This document shows positions 56,622 through 64,000 of a DNA stretch of 64,000 nt, in pieces. Positions within the stretch are counted from its first letter, which is position 1. The number at the start of each line of letters is the position of its first letter. Source of the DNA: Gracilibacillus halotolerans (GTDB lineage: Bacteria; Bacillota; Bacilli; Bacillales; Amphibacillaceae). The DNA is taken from the NCBI RefSeq assembly GCF_014206945.1, contig NZ_JACHON010000001.1, positions 307,529 through 371,528 of the forward strand, given 5' to 3'. The notes below the pieces were generated by a model. That model had not been told where the DNA came from. It worked only from the letters and a program-made list of their open reading frames with translations, and did no database searches. Position numbers and translations under genes: made by a program.

Positions 56622-57512
56622 TCAACCTACTTTAGTACCGTTAATCGATAGATTTAAAATATTCAATAGCTGTGTTTTTTCCTCATCATTAAGTGGGATA
56701 AGTGGTAAACGCACCGTTCCGACTTCTATCCCCATATAATTTAAAGCAGTTTTTACTGGAACGGGATTTGGCGCCATAAATAATGCATTCATCTTAGGTA
56801 CGAGCCATTGGTGTAGTTCACTTGCACGTTTGTTACTCCCTTTAAAATGCGCCTCTGCCATTTCACGCATTTCGTTTCCATAGATATGACTAGATACGGA
56901 TACTACACCAGCTCCACCGATAGAGAGCACAGGTAAAGTTAGTTGATCATCCCCGGAATAAAGAGAAAAATTATCATCTGTCTCCCTAATAATTGTTGCC
57001 ATATCGTCTAAATTCCCAGTAGCATCTTTTACCGAAACAATATTGTCAATTTTAGATAATCGGATAATTGTTTCCGGCTCGATATTAACACCTGTTCGTC
57101 CAGGTATATTATAAAGCATAACAGGTAACGTTGTTGCATTAGCGATTGCTTGAAAGTGTAAATACATACCTTCTTGAGATGGCTTATTATAGTAAGGTGC
57201 AACTAGCATGACTGCATCAACACCTAGGCTTTCCGCTTCTTTCGTCATCTCAATTGATGCGCGTGTATTGTTTGACCCAGTTCCCGCAATTACTGGTACA
57301 CGCCCTGCAACATTCTCAACTACAAGTTGTATGAGGTCTAATTTTTCTTTGTTAGTAAGAGTAGGAGATTCTCCTGTAGTTCCATTGACAACAATAGCCT
57401 CTGTACCATTAGAAAGTAAATATTCGACTAGATTTCTCACTTTACTAAAATCAATGTCACCATTTTCGTTAAACGGGGTTACCATTGCTGTAATAATTTT
57501 GCCAAAATTCAT
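56622..57512 (-). CDS. dapA: 4-hydroxy-tetrahydrodipicolinate synthase
   Basis: A 296-residue TIM-barrel enzyme that condenses pyruvate with aspartate semialdehyde, the first step to lysine, peptidoglycan diaminopimelate and spore dipicolinate. Family motifs are VNGTTGESPTL, the tyrosine site LPVMLYNIPGRTGVN and the Schiff-base lysine in IVSVKDATGNLDDM. AGAGGTG lies eight nt before the ATG and is complementary to a leader segment (see the riboswitch). It is a single gene, whereas bacilli often have it in the dapG operon. Confidence 0.96.
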   Translation of the reverse strand: MNFGKIITAMVTPFNENGDIDFSKVRNLVEYLLSNGTEAIVVNGTTGESPTLTNKEKLDLIQLVVENVAGRVPVIAGTGSNNTRASIEMTKEAESLGVDAVMLVAPYYNKPSQEGMYLHFQAIANATTLPVMLYNIPGRTGVNIEPETIIRLSKIDNIVSVKDATGNLDDMATIIRETDDNFSLYSGDDQLTLPVLSIGGAGVVSVSSHIYGNEMREMAEAHFKGSNKRASELHQWLVPKMNALFMAPNPVPVKTALNYMGIEVGTVRLPLIPLNDEEKTQLLNILNLSINGTKVG

Positions 57513-57578
57513 TTAAAACACCTCTATCCAAAGTATTAAACATTCCATTGAATAGAGGCTATCTCTATTCCGTTTCAA

Positions 57579-57805
57579 CAAAAAACAGTAATGATAGGGT
57601 CTCATTACTGCTTCCGTAAACGGATGCGTGAGATAGCCCTCCATATAGTAATAACTATATGACAGCACTGCATTTATTCAATGCAGAACCAGCCTGAAAA
57701 AAGGATGTACTTTTTCCCGCTTCGGCAAATCCCCCTTTCCATTATCATCGTCGGATACATCTCCTCAGATAATGTACTAATGGTCTTTGCACCTCTATTC
57801 TCACT
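57579..57805 (-). promoter_or_regulatory. Lysine riboswitch (L box) with terminator
   Basis: Read on the minus strand, the aptamer keeps the L-box consensus: GAATAGAGGTGC at the 5' end, GGGGGATTTGCCGAAG, CTGCATTGAATAAATGCAG, and GGAGGGCTATCTC at the 3' end (57629-57803). It is followed by the terminator CAGTAATGA...TCATTACTG with six T residues (57579-57611). High lysine would end transcription before dapA. Confidence 0.95.
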
Positions 57806-57912
57806 TCAATTTAAAATTGAAGTTTATATGTTTTTGATGTTACACCCATCATAACAAATATAAAATAGGTGTGCAAGGAATGTTTTTTATAAAACGATGA
57901 TCAAATTTACTG

Positions 57913-57993
57913 TTGTACGAACATCTTGTTATAAATATGTTGATTGTAACAAACTTATATTGTAACATTAACCATATACTTATACGTACAAGA
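57913..57993 (+). promoter_or_regulatory. Two AraR-like operators before the arabinanase
   Basis: TTGTACGAACATCT (57913-57926) and ACTTATACGTACAAGA (57978-57993) resemble the AraR consensus ATTTGTACGTACAAAT at roughly 11 of 14 and 12 of 16 positions. They flank a weak promoter, TTGATT (57940-57945) and TAACAT (57963-57968) at 17 bp. AraR represses arabinan genes and is released by arabinose. Confidence 0.6.
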
Positions 57994-58069
57994 ATCCTAA
58001 CTAATAACTAACTGATGATTTGAGGCGATAGAGCGATATATTAAAAAGAAATTGAAAGGAGAGTATTTA

Positions 58070-60592
58070 TTGAAACTAATTTATCGAAAGAGATTTTGGT
58101 TAGTATTGATTATTATCATAATGATACCGTTAACATACTTAAGTATTGAAAATACGAACGTAACGAAAACAGATAAGGAAGGACAGATAGCGATGAATCC
58201 AAATTTTAAAGAAGTTTCGGTGCACGATCCATCTATTTACAAAGAGGGAGATACCTATTACGTATTTGGTACTCACGTTGAAGCTGCAAAATCTAAAGAT
58301 TTAATGTCTTGGGAGAGATTTACGAATGGTTATTCGACTCCTGAAAATGCTCTTTATGGTGATTTATCGAAAAACTTAGCAGAATCATTTAAATGGGCAG
58401 GGGAAAATGACGCAGATAGCTATGGGGGATTTGCTGTATGGGCTCCTGAGATTTTCTATAATAAGGATTACCTAAATGAGGACGGTTCGAACGGAGCGTA
58501 CATGATGTATTATAGTGCTTCTTCTACCTATATTCGTTCTGCGATTGGAATTGCTGTTTCTCAGGATATAGAAGGTCCATATGAATACAAAGATACGGTT
58601 ATTTATTCAGGATTCACAAAAGAAGAATCGTATGATGAAAATAGTGAAGTGAATAAAAAATGGGATAATACAAATATTGCCCAGTTAATTGCCGATGGAA
58701 TAGTAGACGAAGTCAGTCCAAGATGGTTTGGTGCTGGTGGCACGTATAATAATACATTATTTCCAAATGCAATAGATGCTAATCTATTTTATGATACGGA
58801 TGGAAAGTTATGGATGACATATGGCTCATGGTCTGGTGGGATTTTTATTCTCGAGTTGGATAAAAGTAATGGACTGCCAATCTATCCCGGAAAAGATGGT
58901 AAGACGGAAGATGGTAGAATGGTTGACCGTTATTTTGGAACAAAAATTGCTGGTGGATTTACAAAATCCGGCGAAGGTCCTTATGTTATTTATGATGAAG
59001 AGACAGAATATTATTATTTATACGTAACCTATGGCTGGCTAGGTGCAGATGGTGGGTACAATATGCGTGTCTTTCGTTCTGAGAAGCCTGACGGTCCTTA
59101 TGTAGATGCTAAAGGAGATAATGCTGTTCTACCAGGTGATGTACCTAATCATATGTATGGTAATAAAATAATGGGTAATTTCTTATTTGATCGAAAAATT
59201 GGAGAGGACAACAAAGGTTTTGGTTTTGGATACCTATCGCCAGGACATAATTCTGTTTTATATGACGAAGATAAAGAAGAAAGACATTTAGTGTTTCATA
59301 CACGATTTCCAAATCGAGGAGAAGCGTTTGAAGTAAGAGTTCATTCCATATTTATGAACGAAGATCACTGGCCAGTAGCATCGCCATTTAGATATACAGG
59401 AAAAAAACTTAAAAAAGTGAACAACTCGGATATAGAAGGTGTCTATAAATTTATTAACCATGGACAAGATTATTCTGCCGATGTTAACCGTTCCACATAT
59501 ATTGAACTAGAGAAAAATAATAAGATTACTGGTTCTTTTAAAGGTGAGTGGGATAAAAAGAATGATTATTTTGCAAATGTTACGATAGATAACACTTTAT
59601 ATAAAGGTGTCTTCATCGAACAATGGGATCCAACGCAAAAAGAATATGTAATGACATTTACAGCACAATCCGACCAAGGTATTTCAATCTGGGGTAGTAA
59701 ACAAGCTAGATCATCTGACAAAGAAACTGTACATGCGATTAAGGAAGAACTTGATATTGGCTCTGAAGAAGTATCCAAGGATCTCGACTTACCTAAAGAG
59801 GGCGCAAATGGAGCAACAATCGAATGGGAATCCAGTAATCCTGAAATAATTTCAAGTGATGGTAACGTTACAAGAGAAGAAAACGATATTGGCATGGTAA
59901 CATTAACTGCCACCATTAAACTCGGAGAAATCTCTGAACAGAAAACGTTTGAATTAACTGTTAACCCTACCGAAGAAGCCAGCATTTCTGCTCATTACGG
60001 TTTCGAAGGTAATTTGGAAGAAAGTTCAGATAGTTTTAGTGATGGTAAAGTAACAGGCATCGAAATTAATAAAGGAGACGGCACAATTAGCTTTGACGAA
60101 GGAATATTTGGAGAAGCAGTATACCTGGATGGACAATCAGGTATAAAATTGCCAGATAAATTAGTCAATAGTTATGAATACACAATTTCTTATTGGATAA
60201 AGCCGGAAGAATTGAGCCCATTTACAACGACATTTTTCGGTGGAAGTGAAACGAAATGGCTTAGCTTCGTACCGATGGGACCAGTAGACGATAAAACGAT
60301 GCTTTGGTCTGGTGAGGAATGGTACGATGCTCCAACAAGTTACCAAGTAGAAGCGGATGTATGGACGCACGTTGCCTTTTCTGTTAACCATGGTGAAGTA
60401 AAGGTTTATCTCAATGGTGAGTTAGAGTTTGAAGGAGATAACTTCCCTAACGTACTTATTGGTAATAATGCTGACTTTGCAATTGGTGTCAATCATTGGG
60501 ATGAGCCGTATAAAGGATGGATAGATGAACTGATGGTGTTTAATGGTGAGCTGCAATCAGAGCAAGTTGAACAGCTCGCAACAGTAAATTAA
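58070..60592 (+). CDS. Extracellular endo-arabinanase, GH43, with Ig-like and LamG modules
   Basis: An 840-residue exported enzyme. A positively charged N-terminus and one hydrophobic segment (RFWLVLIIIIMIPLTYLS) act as a signal or anchor; there is no lipobox cysteine. The five-blade GH43 domain (about 45-470) has the aspartate in VHDPSIYKEGDTYYVFGTH, AVWAPEIFYN and the glutamate in SGEGPYVIYDEE. A beta-rich stretch follows, then a bacterial Ig-like module (about 570-640, SSNPEIISSDGNVT) and a C-terminal LamG/concanavalin-like module (about 655-840, ISYWIKPEE, VYLNGELEFEG) that probably binds sugar. The layout is of the Abn2 type. The TTG start at 58070 has an AAAGGAGAG site six nt upstream. 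Confidence 0.9.
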   Translation: MKLIYRKRFWLVLIIIIMIPLTYLSIENTNVTKTDKEGQIAMNPNFKEVSVHDPSIYKEGDTYYVFGTHVEAAKSKDLMSWERFTNGYSTPENALYGDLSKNLAESFKWAGENDADSYGGFAVWAPEIFYNKDYLNEDGSNGAYMMYYSASSTYIRSAIGIAVSQDIEGPYEYKDTVIYSGFTKEESYDENSEVNKKWDNTNIAQLIADGIVDEVSPRWFGAGGTYNNTLFPNAIDANLFYDTDGKLWMTYGSWSGGIFILELDKSNGLPIYPGKDGKTEDGRMVDRYFGTKIAGGFTKSGEGPYVIYDEETEYYYLYVTYGWLGADGGYNMRVFRSEKPDGPYVDAKGDNAVLPGDVPNHMYGNKIMGNFLFDRKIGEDNKGFGFGYLSPGHNSVLYDEDKEERHLVFHTRFPNRGEAFEVRVHSIFMNEDHWPVASPFRYTGKKLKKVNNSDIEGVYKFINHGQDYSADVNRSTYIELEKNNKITGSFKGEWDKKNDYFANVTIDNTLYKGVFIEQWDPTQKEYVMTFTAQSDQGISIWGSKQARSSDKETVHAIKEELDIGSEEVSKDLDLPKEGANGATIEWESSNPEIISSDGNVTREENDIGMVTLTATIKLGEISEQKTFELTVNPTEEASISAHYGFEGNLEESSDSFSDGKVTGIEINKGDGTISFDEGIFGEAVYLDGQSGIKLPDKLVNSYEYTISYWIKPEELSPFTTTFFGGSETKWLSFVPMGPVDDKTMLWSGEEWYDAPTSYQVEADVWTHVAFSVNHGEVKVYLNGELEFEGDNFPNVLIGNNADFAIGVNHWDEPYKGWIDELMVFNGELQSEQVEQLATVN

Positions 60593-60774
60593 GGCTAGAC
60601 ATCTGAAAATTACACAATATGATGAATTCAGAAAATACTTTAAATAAAACACAGACCAATTATAGTAAATAATGGTTTTGAATAGTATAATGGAAACTAG
60701 CAATAGCGCCTTGGGTGGCAGTCACTCCGTTTTCCGACTCTACAAGAAACAGAGAAGGGAAGGGGGGTGATAAT

Positions 60775-60852
60775 TTGTCTGTGTATGAAGCACTGGTTAT
60801 CATGATTAGTTTTGCTAGTCTTATCGTGCTGATTGTAAAAGACAAAGAATAA
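60775..60852 (+). CDS. Holin-like type I toxin, 25 residues
   Basis: A tiny hydrophobic protein that starts with TTG and reads LSVYEALVIMISFASLIVLI followed by VKDKE. It matches the putative holin-like toxin family (SVYEAL start, one membrane helix, charged end), in which the toxin damages membranes unless blocked by an antisense RNA. A strong AAGGGGGGTGA site at 60760-60770 precedes it. Candidate promoter hexamer TATAAT is at 60686-60691. The mRNA ends fold back on each other through the enclosing inverted repeat, a feature that keeps type I toxin messages translationally silent. Confidence 0.75.
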   Translation: MSVYEALVIMISFASLIVLIVKDKE

Positions 60853-60887
60853 GCCACCCAGCTTAGCAATTTTGCTAGCAAGGTGGC
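60852..60887. terminator. Hairpin at the toxin 3' end, possible antisense terminator
   Basis: GCCACC...GCTTAGCAA and TTGCTAGC...GGTGGC form a long stem directly after the toxin stop codon. The reverse strand of this region may encode the antitoxin RNA. Confidence 0.5.
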
Positions 60888-60929
60888 ACACAACTAGTTT
60901 GTGACTGCCACTTGGGCAATCTATTGTCA

Positions 60930-60968
60930 GACCGTTAAGGTGTTACCAGCACCTTAGCGGTCGTTTTT
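60930..60968 (+). terminator. Terminator of the toxin message
   Basis: GACCGTTAAGGTG (60930-60942) pairs with CACCTTAGCGGTC (60950-60962) with one wobble pair, followed by GTTTTT. Confidence 0.85.
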
Positions 60969-61099
60969 ACTTATAACTACTATTAGTATACCCTGAATTT
61001 TTGGAAAAATAAAGCTAAAGATCATCTTTAATTGGAGTAAGCACATGTATTTATTTAATATCTGAATTATTAGAATATTCCGGATTTTTTCTCGTTACT

Positions 61100-61125
61100 T
61101 CAATTTAAAATATCTATACCGATAA
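61100..61125 (+). promoter_or_regulatory. SigD-like promoter of the chemoreceptor
   Basis: TCAA at 61100-61103 and ACCGATAA at 61118-61125 are 14 bp apart and resemble the SigD consensus TAAA-N15-GCCGATAT, which drives motility and chemotaxis genes in bacilli. Confidence 0.45.
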
Positions 61126-61183
61126 ATTCAGGGAAGATATTTCTGAATCTTTAAAAATACCGGCTATAGAGAGGAATTAAAGG

Positions 61184-62887
61184 ATGAAAAGATTTAGCTT
61201 ATTTACAAATTTTAAGAGCGTTCGTGCAAAAATTTTATTTGGTTTTGCCATTGTGATGTTATTAGTAATTATATTAGGTTTGTTTACAATATATTCTATT
61301 ACTCAAACGAATCGGGATCTTAGAACTGTATTTGACAGAGAGTTACCTTTATTAGTTACAGATGAACAACTTGCGTATAACATGACACATCGAATTAGTT
61401 TAATACGTGCCTATCTACTAACGGATAATGAGCAGTATCGTAATGAATTTGAAGCTGGTATAGCAACAAGTATAGAATTAGAAAATGATGCCATTGAGAA
61501 TAGTGCCTCGGATCAATTACCTGTTTTAATCGATAAAAAAATTGAATGGGGTAATGCTACTGACGAAATGTTTCAAGCGATAGATAATGGAGATAGAGAA
61601 GGTGCAATTCGTATTATGGAGGCTCAAGTGCAGAGCCAAGGTGATGAGTTAGTACAAGGATTCCATGACTTAGCGATTAAAAAAGAACAAGAAATCCAAG
61701 AGCTTGCAAAAAATATTCAACAAAATAATGAAACAACAAAGTGGTTAGCAATAATCATTTCAATACTTGTAGTCCTTTTAGGGGTCATTATCGCTAATAT
61801 TACTTCCATCTCTATTAGTAAACCTATTCGAACAGTGATGGACAGACTATCAAGTATTACAACTGGTAATCTAAACCATGAACCTTTGTTAATTAGTAGT
61901 AGAGATGAAATTGGTCAGCTTATCGATTCATCGAATCAATTAAACGAAGAACTGAAAAATATATTAACGCAGATTTCAACAGTGTCTTTAACGGTATCAG
62001 CACAGAGTGAAGAGTTAACACAATCTTCTAATGAAGTAAGAACTGGATCTGAACAAATATCTATTACTATGGAAGAAATTGCAGCAGGAACAGAATCTCA
62101 GGCAAATCATTCAAGTGAGTTATCTGACATGATGACATCATTTGCTGAAGATATCCAAACAACCACTCAATATTCAGAAAGTGCGCAATCAGACACCAAC
62201 CAAGTTTTATCGATGACTAATGAAGGAACAACTTTGATGAATACTTCTTTAGAACAGATGGAAAATATTAATCACCTAGTTAAAGATTCTGTAGAAAAAG
62301 TTACTAATTTAGAGACACAATCAGTAGAAATAACGAAATTAGTAGAAGTAATTCAAGATATTGCAAATCAAACAAATTTATTAGCTCTCAATGCAGCAAT
62401 TGAAGCTGCAAGGGCAGGGGAACAAGGAAAAGGTTTTGCTGTGGTAGCTGATGAGGTGCGAAAACTTGCCGAGCAAGTAAATCTTTCGGTATCTGATATC
62501 TCTCTCATTGTTGGAAACATACAGAATGAGATATCGGTCGTCACCGAAGCATTAAATGAAGGATATAAAGAAACAGAGTTAGGGACTCAGCAAATTCAAC
62601 AAACAAATCAAAAGTTTGTACAAATTAATGATTTTATTAAACAAGTAGAAAATCGCATTTCAATGATTTCAAAAAACATGATAAACATTTCACAAACAAG
62701 CCATCAAATGACTGGTTTCATTCAAGAAATCGCCGCAGTATCAGAAGAAACTGCAGCAGGAATTGAAGAAACGTCTGCTTCAACACAACAAACAACAAGT
62801 TCTATGGAAGAAGTAGCAGGAAGTGCAAATGATTTAGCAAAACTATCAGAAGATCTAAATGAACTTGTTCAACGATTTAAGATATAA
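61184..62887 (+). CDS. Methyl-accepting chemotaxis protein
   Basis: A 567-residue chemoreceptor. Two membrane helices (about 15-37 and 187-208) flank a short extracellular four-helix-bundle sensor; a HAMP domain (about 209-262) and the coiled-coil signalling domain follow, with the conserved hairpin tip [37 protein letters not shown] split across about 392-430. The ligand is unknown; the arabinanase upstream hints at plant sugars, but the sensor type often detects small molecules or none. A GAGAGGAATTAAAGG region precedes the ATG. Confidence 0.93.
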   Translation: MKRFSLFTNFKSVRAKILFGFAIVMLLVIILGLFTIYSITQTNRDLRTVFDRELPLLVTDEQLAYNMTHRISLIRAYLLTDNEQYRNEFEAGIATSIELENDAIENSASDQLPVLIDKKIEWGNATDEMFQAIDNGDREGAIRIMEAQVQSQGDELVQGFHDLAIKKEQEIQELAKNIQQNNETTKWLAIIISILVVLLGVIIANITSISISKPIRTVMDRLSSITTGNLNHEPLLISSRDEIGQLIDSSNQLNEELKNILTQISTVSLTVSAQSEELTQSSNEVRTGSEQISITMEEIAAGTESQANHSSELSDMMTSFAEDIQTTTQYSESAQSDTNQVLSMTNEGTTLMNTSLEQMENINHLVKDSVEKVTNLETQSVEITKLVEVIQDIANQTNLLALNAAIEAARAGEQGKGFAVVADEVRKLAEQVNLSVSDISLIVGNIQNEISVVTEALNEGYKETELGTQQIQQTNQKFVQINDFIKQVENRISMISKNMINISQTSHQMTGFIQEIAAVSEETAAGIEETSASTQQTTSSMEEVAGSANDLAKLSEDLNELVQRFKI

Positions 62888-63105
62888 AATACAATCTCAT
62901 AAGTTGGATAATTATTGCTATTCTAGAGGATTAGAATAACACGTTTTAATCAATCCAATCAGGGTATAAAATTAAACATAACAGGGCGTTAACAATGGTT
63001 GCGAGGCTTTTCGTGATAATACAATCAAGAAAATGGAACCTTCTACCAATCCTGTTTATGTTGAAATATGTGTAATAGAACATCATTTAATAAATAAGAT
63101 TATTT

Positions 63106-63142
63106 GGTACTAGCTTTTCCTAGAAAGCTAGTACCTTTATTA
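63106..63142 (+). terminator. Terminator downstream of the chemoreceptor
   Basis: A perfect 12-bp stem (GGTACTAGCTTT at 63106-63117, complement at 63124-63135) followed by TTTATTATT. It is 220 bp after the gene, so the region between 62888 and 63105 is an untranslated tail in which nothing else was seen. Confidence 0.8.
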
Positions 63143-63154
63143 TTATATGTTTTT

Positions 63155-63440
63155 GAAAACCCCTAGCTATGCTAGGGGTTCCGGAAAGCTTTCAGCGTGT
63201 GGTAAAAAAATACCTCTCTTCATGGTAAGATAATGTTGGTTTCCCGACCACAAAACTCACACATGAAGGAGGTACGTCCAATGAAGGACAAGAATAGTTT
63301 AGCACACACAACATAGAATTGTAAGTACCATATCGTTTTTGCACCAAAATATAGAAGACAAATAATATATGGAAAATATTGATAGGTGAACGAATTTCAT
63401 AATTCCCAGCCCTTGTGTGGCAAGGGCTTAAAAACATAAA
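63155..63440 (+). mobile_element. Deletion derivative of an IS200-type element
   Basis: The left-end hairpin AACCCCTAGC-TAT-GCTAGGGGTT (about 63158-63180) and the right-end hairpin AGCCCTTG-TGTGG-CAAGGGCT (about 63409-63429) are typical of IS200/IS605 ends, which are recognised as hairpins and not as inverted repeats. Between them lies only the 5' part of the transposase gene, so the element is short (under 300 bp) and cannot move alone. Confidence 0.8.
63281..63394 (+). pseudogene. tnpA: IS200-type transposase TnpA, broken
   Basis: The reading frame MKDKNSLAHTT is followed by a TAG stop, then continues NCKYHIVFAPKYRRQIIYGK, the start of IS200 TnpA. The stop replaces the tryptophan normally found at that place (one base change). 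Right after GKY the frame ends and the catalytic HUH and Tyr parts are gone, so a large internal deletion joins the 5' part to the right end. Confidence 0.85.
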
Positions 63441-63442
63441 AA

Positions 63443-63621
63443 AGGAAGCACCTCCCCAAATCTTGTATAATGAGTTTTAACCACAAAACCATAAAAAGAC
63501 AGAAGGAGTGCTCCCTTTGACCATTATACGACAACCAAGTTTATTTGGCATCCGTGAATTATATAAGATGGAGCCTACCCATCGCCCGGAAAACGTTCAA
63601 AAGTACATTTCGACCTCGTAA
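63443..63621 (+). pseudogene. Second insertion-sequence remnant, transposase N-terminus
   Basis: A TATAAT hexamer at about 63467 and an AGAAGGAG site precede TTG at 63517, which begins TIIRQPSLFGIRELYKMEP, a typical first segment of a DDE-type transposase with a DUF772-like N-terminus. After about 24 residues the match breaks and a stop follows at 63619-63621. The remaining 63622-63829 stretch holds no recognisable gene. The family is inferred from memory of similar sequences. Confidence 0.55.
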
Positions 63622-63829
63622 CGCTTGTTTATAATACTTCAAAGCTGGCTGCGGATCGGAGAATGCACAATTAAATCAGCAACAAACTGCACGATTTCTG
63701 TTTTTAAAAATACAATTTAGAAATTCTGTATGTCTCTGTATTTTTAAAAAGAGCAATTATGAAATTGACTCATATGAATACTTAATTCAATAAGTAAATT
63801 AAACTCATATAATTTTATATTCTTACAAT

Positions 63830-63859
63830 ATTATGTCCTTTTTGATTATGTCCTTTTTG
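63830..63859 (+). repeat. Perfect 15-bp tandem duplication
   Basis: ATTATGTCCTTTTTG occurs twice in direct succession (63830-63844 and 63845-63859) in the gap before the last gene. Confidence 0.85.
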
Positions 63860-63887
63860 GGAAAGGGGCATTTTTCACTTAAGATAT

Positions 63888-63915
63888 TTGTTAAGATGGT
63901 CTACACTAGTAGAAT
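63888..63915 (+). promoter_or_regulatory. Promoter of the gene at the window end
   Basis: TTGTTA (63888-63893) and TAGAAT (63910-63915) are 16 bp apart and lie about 35 bp before the ATG. Confidence 0.55.
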
Positions 63916-63949
63916 AGAGTGTTAATAGATGATAAGGAAGGAAAGGAAA

Positions 63950-64000
63950 ATGATGAAGAACATATTTCATATATACAAATTAGATGTAAAAAGTATCGTC
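63950..64000 (+). CDS. Start of a YhgE/Pip-type membrane protein, cut by the window end
   Basis: Only 17 codons are visible: ATG at 63950 behind an AAGGAAGGAAAGG site, reading MMKNIFHIYKLDVKSIV. This N-terminus matches the YhgE/Pip (phage infection protein) group of ABC-2-type membrane proteins, whose members start with MKNIF-x-I-x-K-x-D-x-K. The rest lies outside the window, so the assignment is tentative. Confidence 0.5.
   Translation, partial: MMKNIFHIYKLDVKSIV

Larger units (their letters stand above)
60698..60926. repeat. Inverted repeat enclosing the toxin locus
   Basis: GTGGCAGTCAC at 60715-60725 and its exact complement at 60901-60911, with weaker matching flanks, enclose the small toxin gene and would pair the 5' and 3' ends of its mRNA. 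Confidence 0.7.

Noticed and set aside
60660-60893. Two overlapping minus-strand frames of 64-77 codons over the toxin locus
   Set aside because: They run through the stems of the toxin locus and lack ribosome sites; the region is better read as antisense RNA, not protein.

Overview
The window is a single chromosome segment of a low-GC Gram-positive bacterium of the family Bacillaceae, most like the halotolerant Oceanobacillus/Virgibacillus/Gracilibacillus group. The evidence is AT-rich coding sequence, strong AGGAGG-type ribosome binding sites with frequent TTG/GTG starts, and a gene order (tkt, yneF, ccdA, yneK, citB, yneN, yneP, yneQ, plsY, yneT, parE, parC) that follows the Bacillus subtilis chromosome with gaps and substitutions. 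The genus is an inference; no rRNA or tRNA gene was seen.

Layout. 1-19.6 kb is core genome: transketolase, the CcdA redox protein with an orphan MrpB antiporter subunit, a PAS histidine kinase, aconitase, a thioredoxin-like lipid-side oxidoreductase, a double AAA+ SpoVK-like ATPase with YneP and YneQ, YidD/FolE2, PlsY and topoisomerase IV under a LexA-type box. 19.6-23.2 kb is the two-headed dynamin DynA. 23.3-29.3 kb holds histidinol phosphatase and a compact hisZGDB-F-IE operon that lacks hisH and hisA. 29.4-43.3 kb is mainly amino-acid metabolism: ilvD (CodY box), msrA, a 5'-3' exonuclease, gltC divergent from ilvE, proBA behind a proline T-box, ppaC, a GH42 beta-galactosidase, a PH-like protein and ilvA. 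43.3-52.5 kb is a rhamnose module: AraC regulator, rhaB, rhaA, then a fused aldolase/dehydrogenase followed by lutABC. 52.5-57.8 kb has small metabolic genes and dapA under a lysine riboswitch. 58-64 kb is the most accessory part: a secreted GH43 arabinanase with AraR-like operators, a type I holin-like toxin locus, a chemoreceptor, two decayed insertion sequences, and the start of a YhgE/Pip-type membrane protein cut by the window end.

How it works together. Rhamnose would be isomerised, phosphorylated, cleaved and oxidised to lactate by RhaA, RhaB and the fusion enzyme, and LutABC would take lactate to pyruvate. With the GH42 galactosidase, GH43 arabinanase and a small carbohydrate-esterase-like hydrolase, this suggests feeding on side chains of rhamnogalacturonan-type pectin, although the genes are scattered. 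The ilv, pro, his and dap genes are each under a recognisable or candidate amino-acid-responsive element (CodY box, T-box, 5' hairpin, lysine riboswitch).

No clearly new multi-gene system was found. The best candidates for new biology are a structured dispersed repeat present twice (one copy inside the proB leader), a triple 10-bp operator at the rhamnose fusion gene, a possible second, translational layer in the dapA riboswitch leader, the his operon without hisH/hisA, and the double AAA+ ATPase operon with the uncharacterised YneQ.
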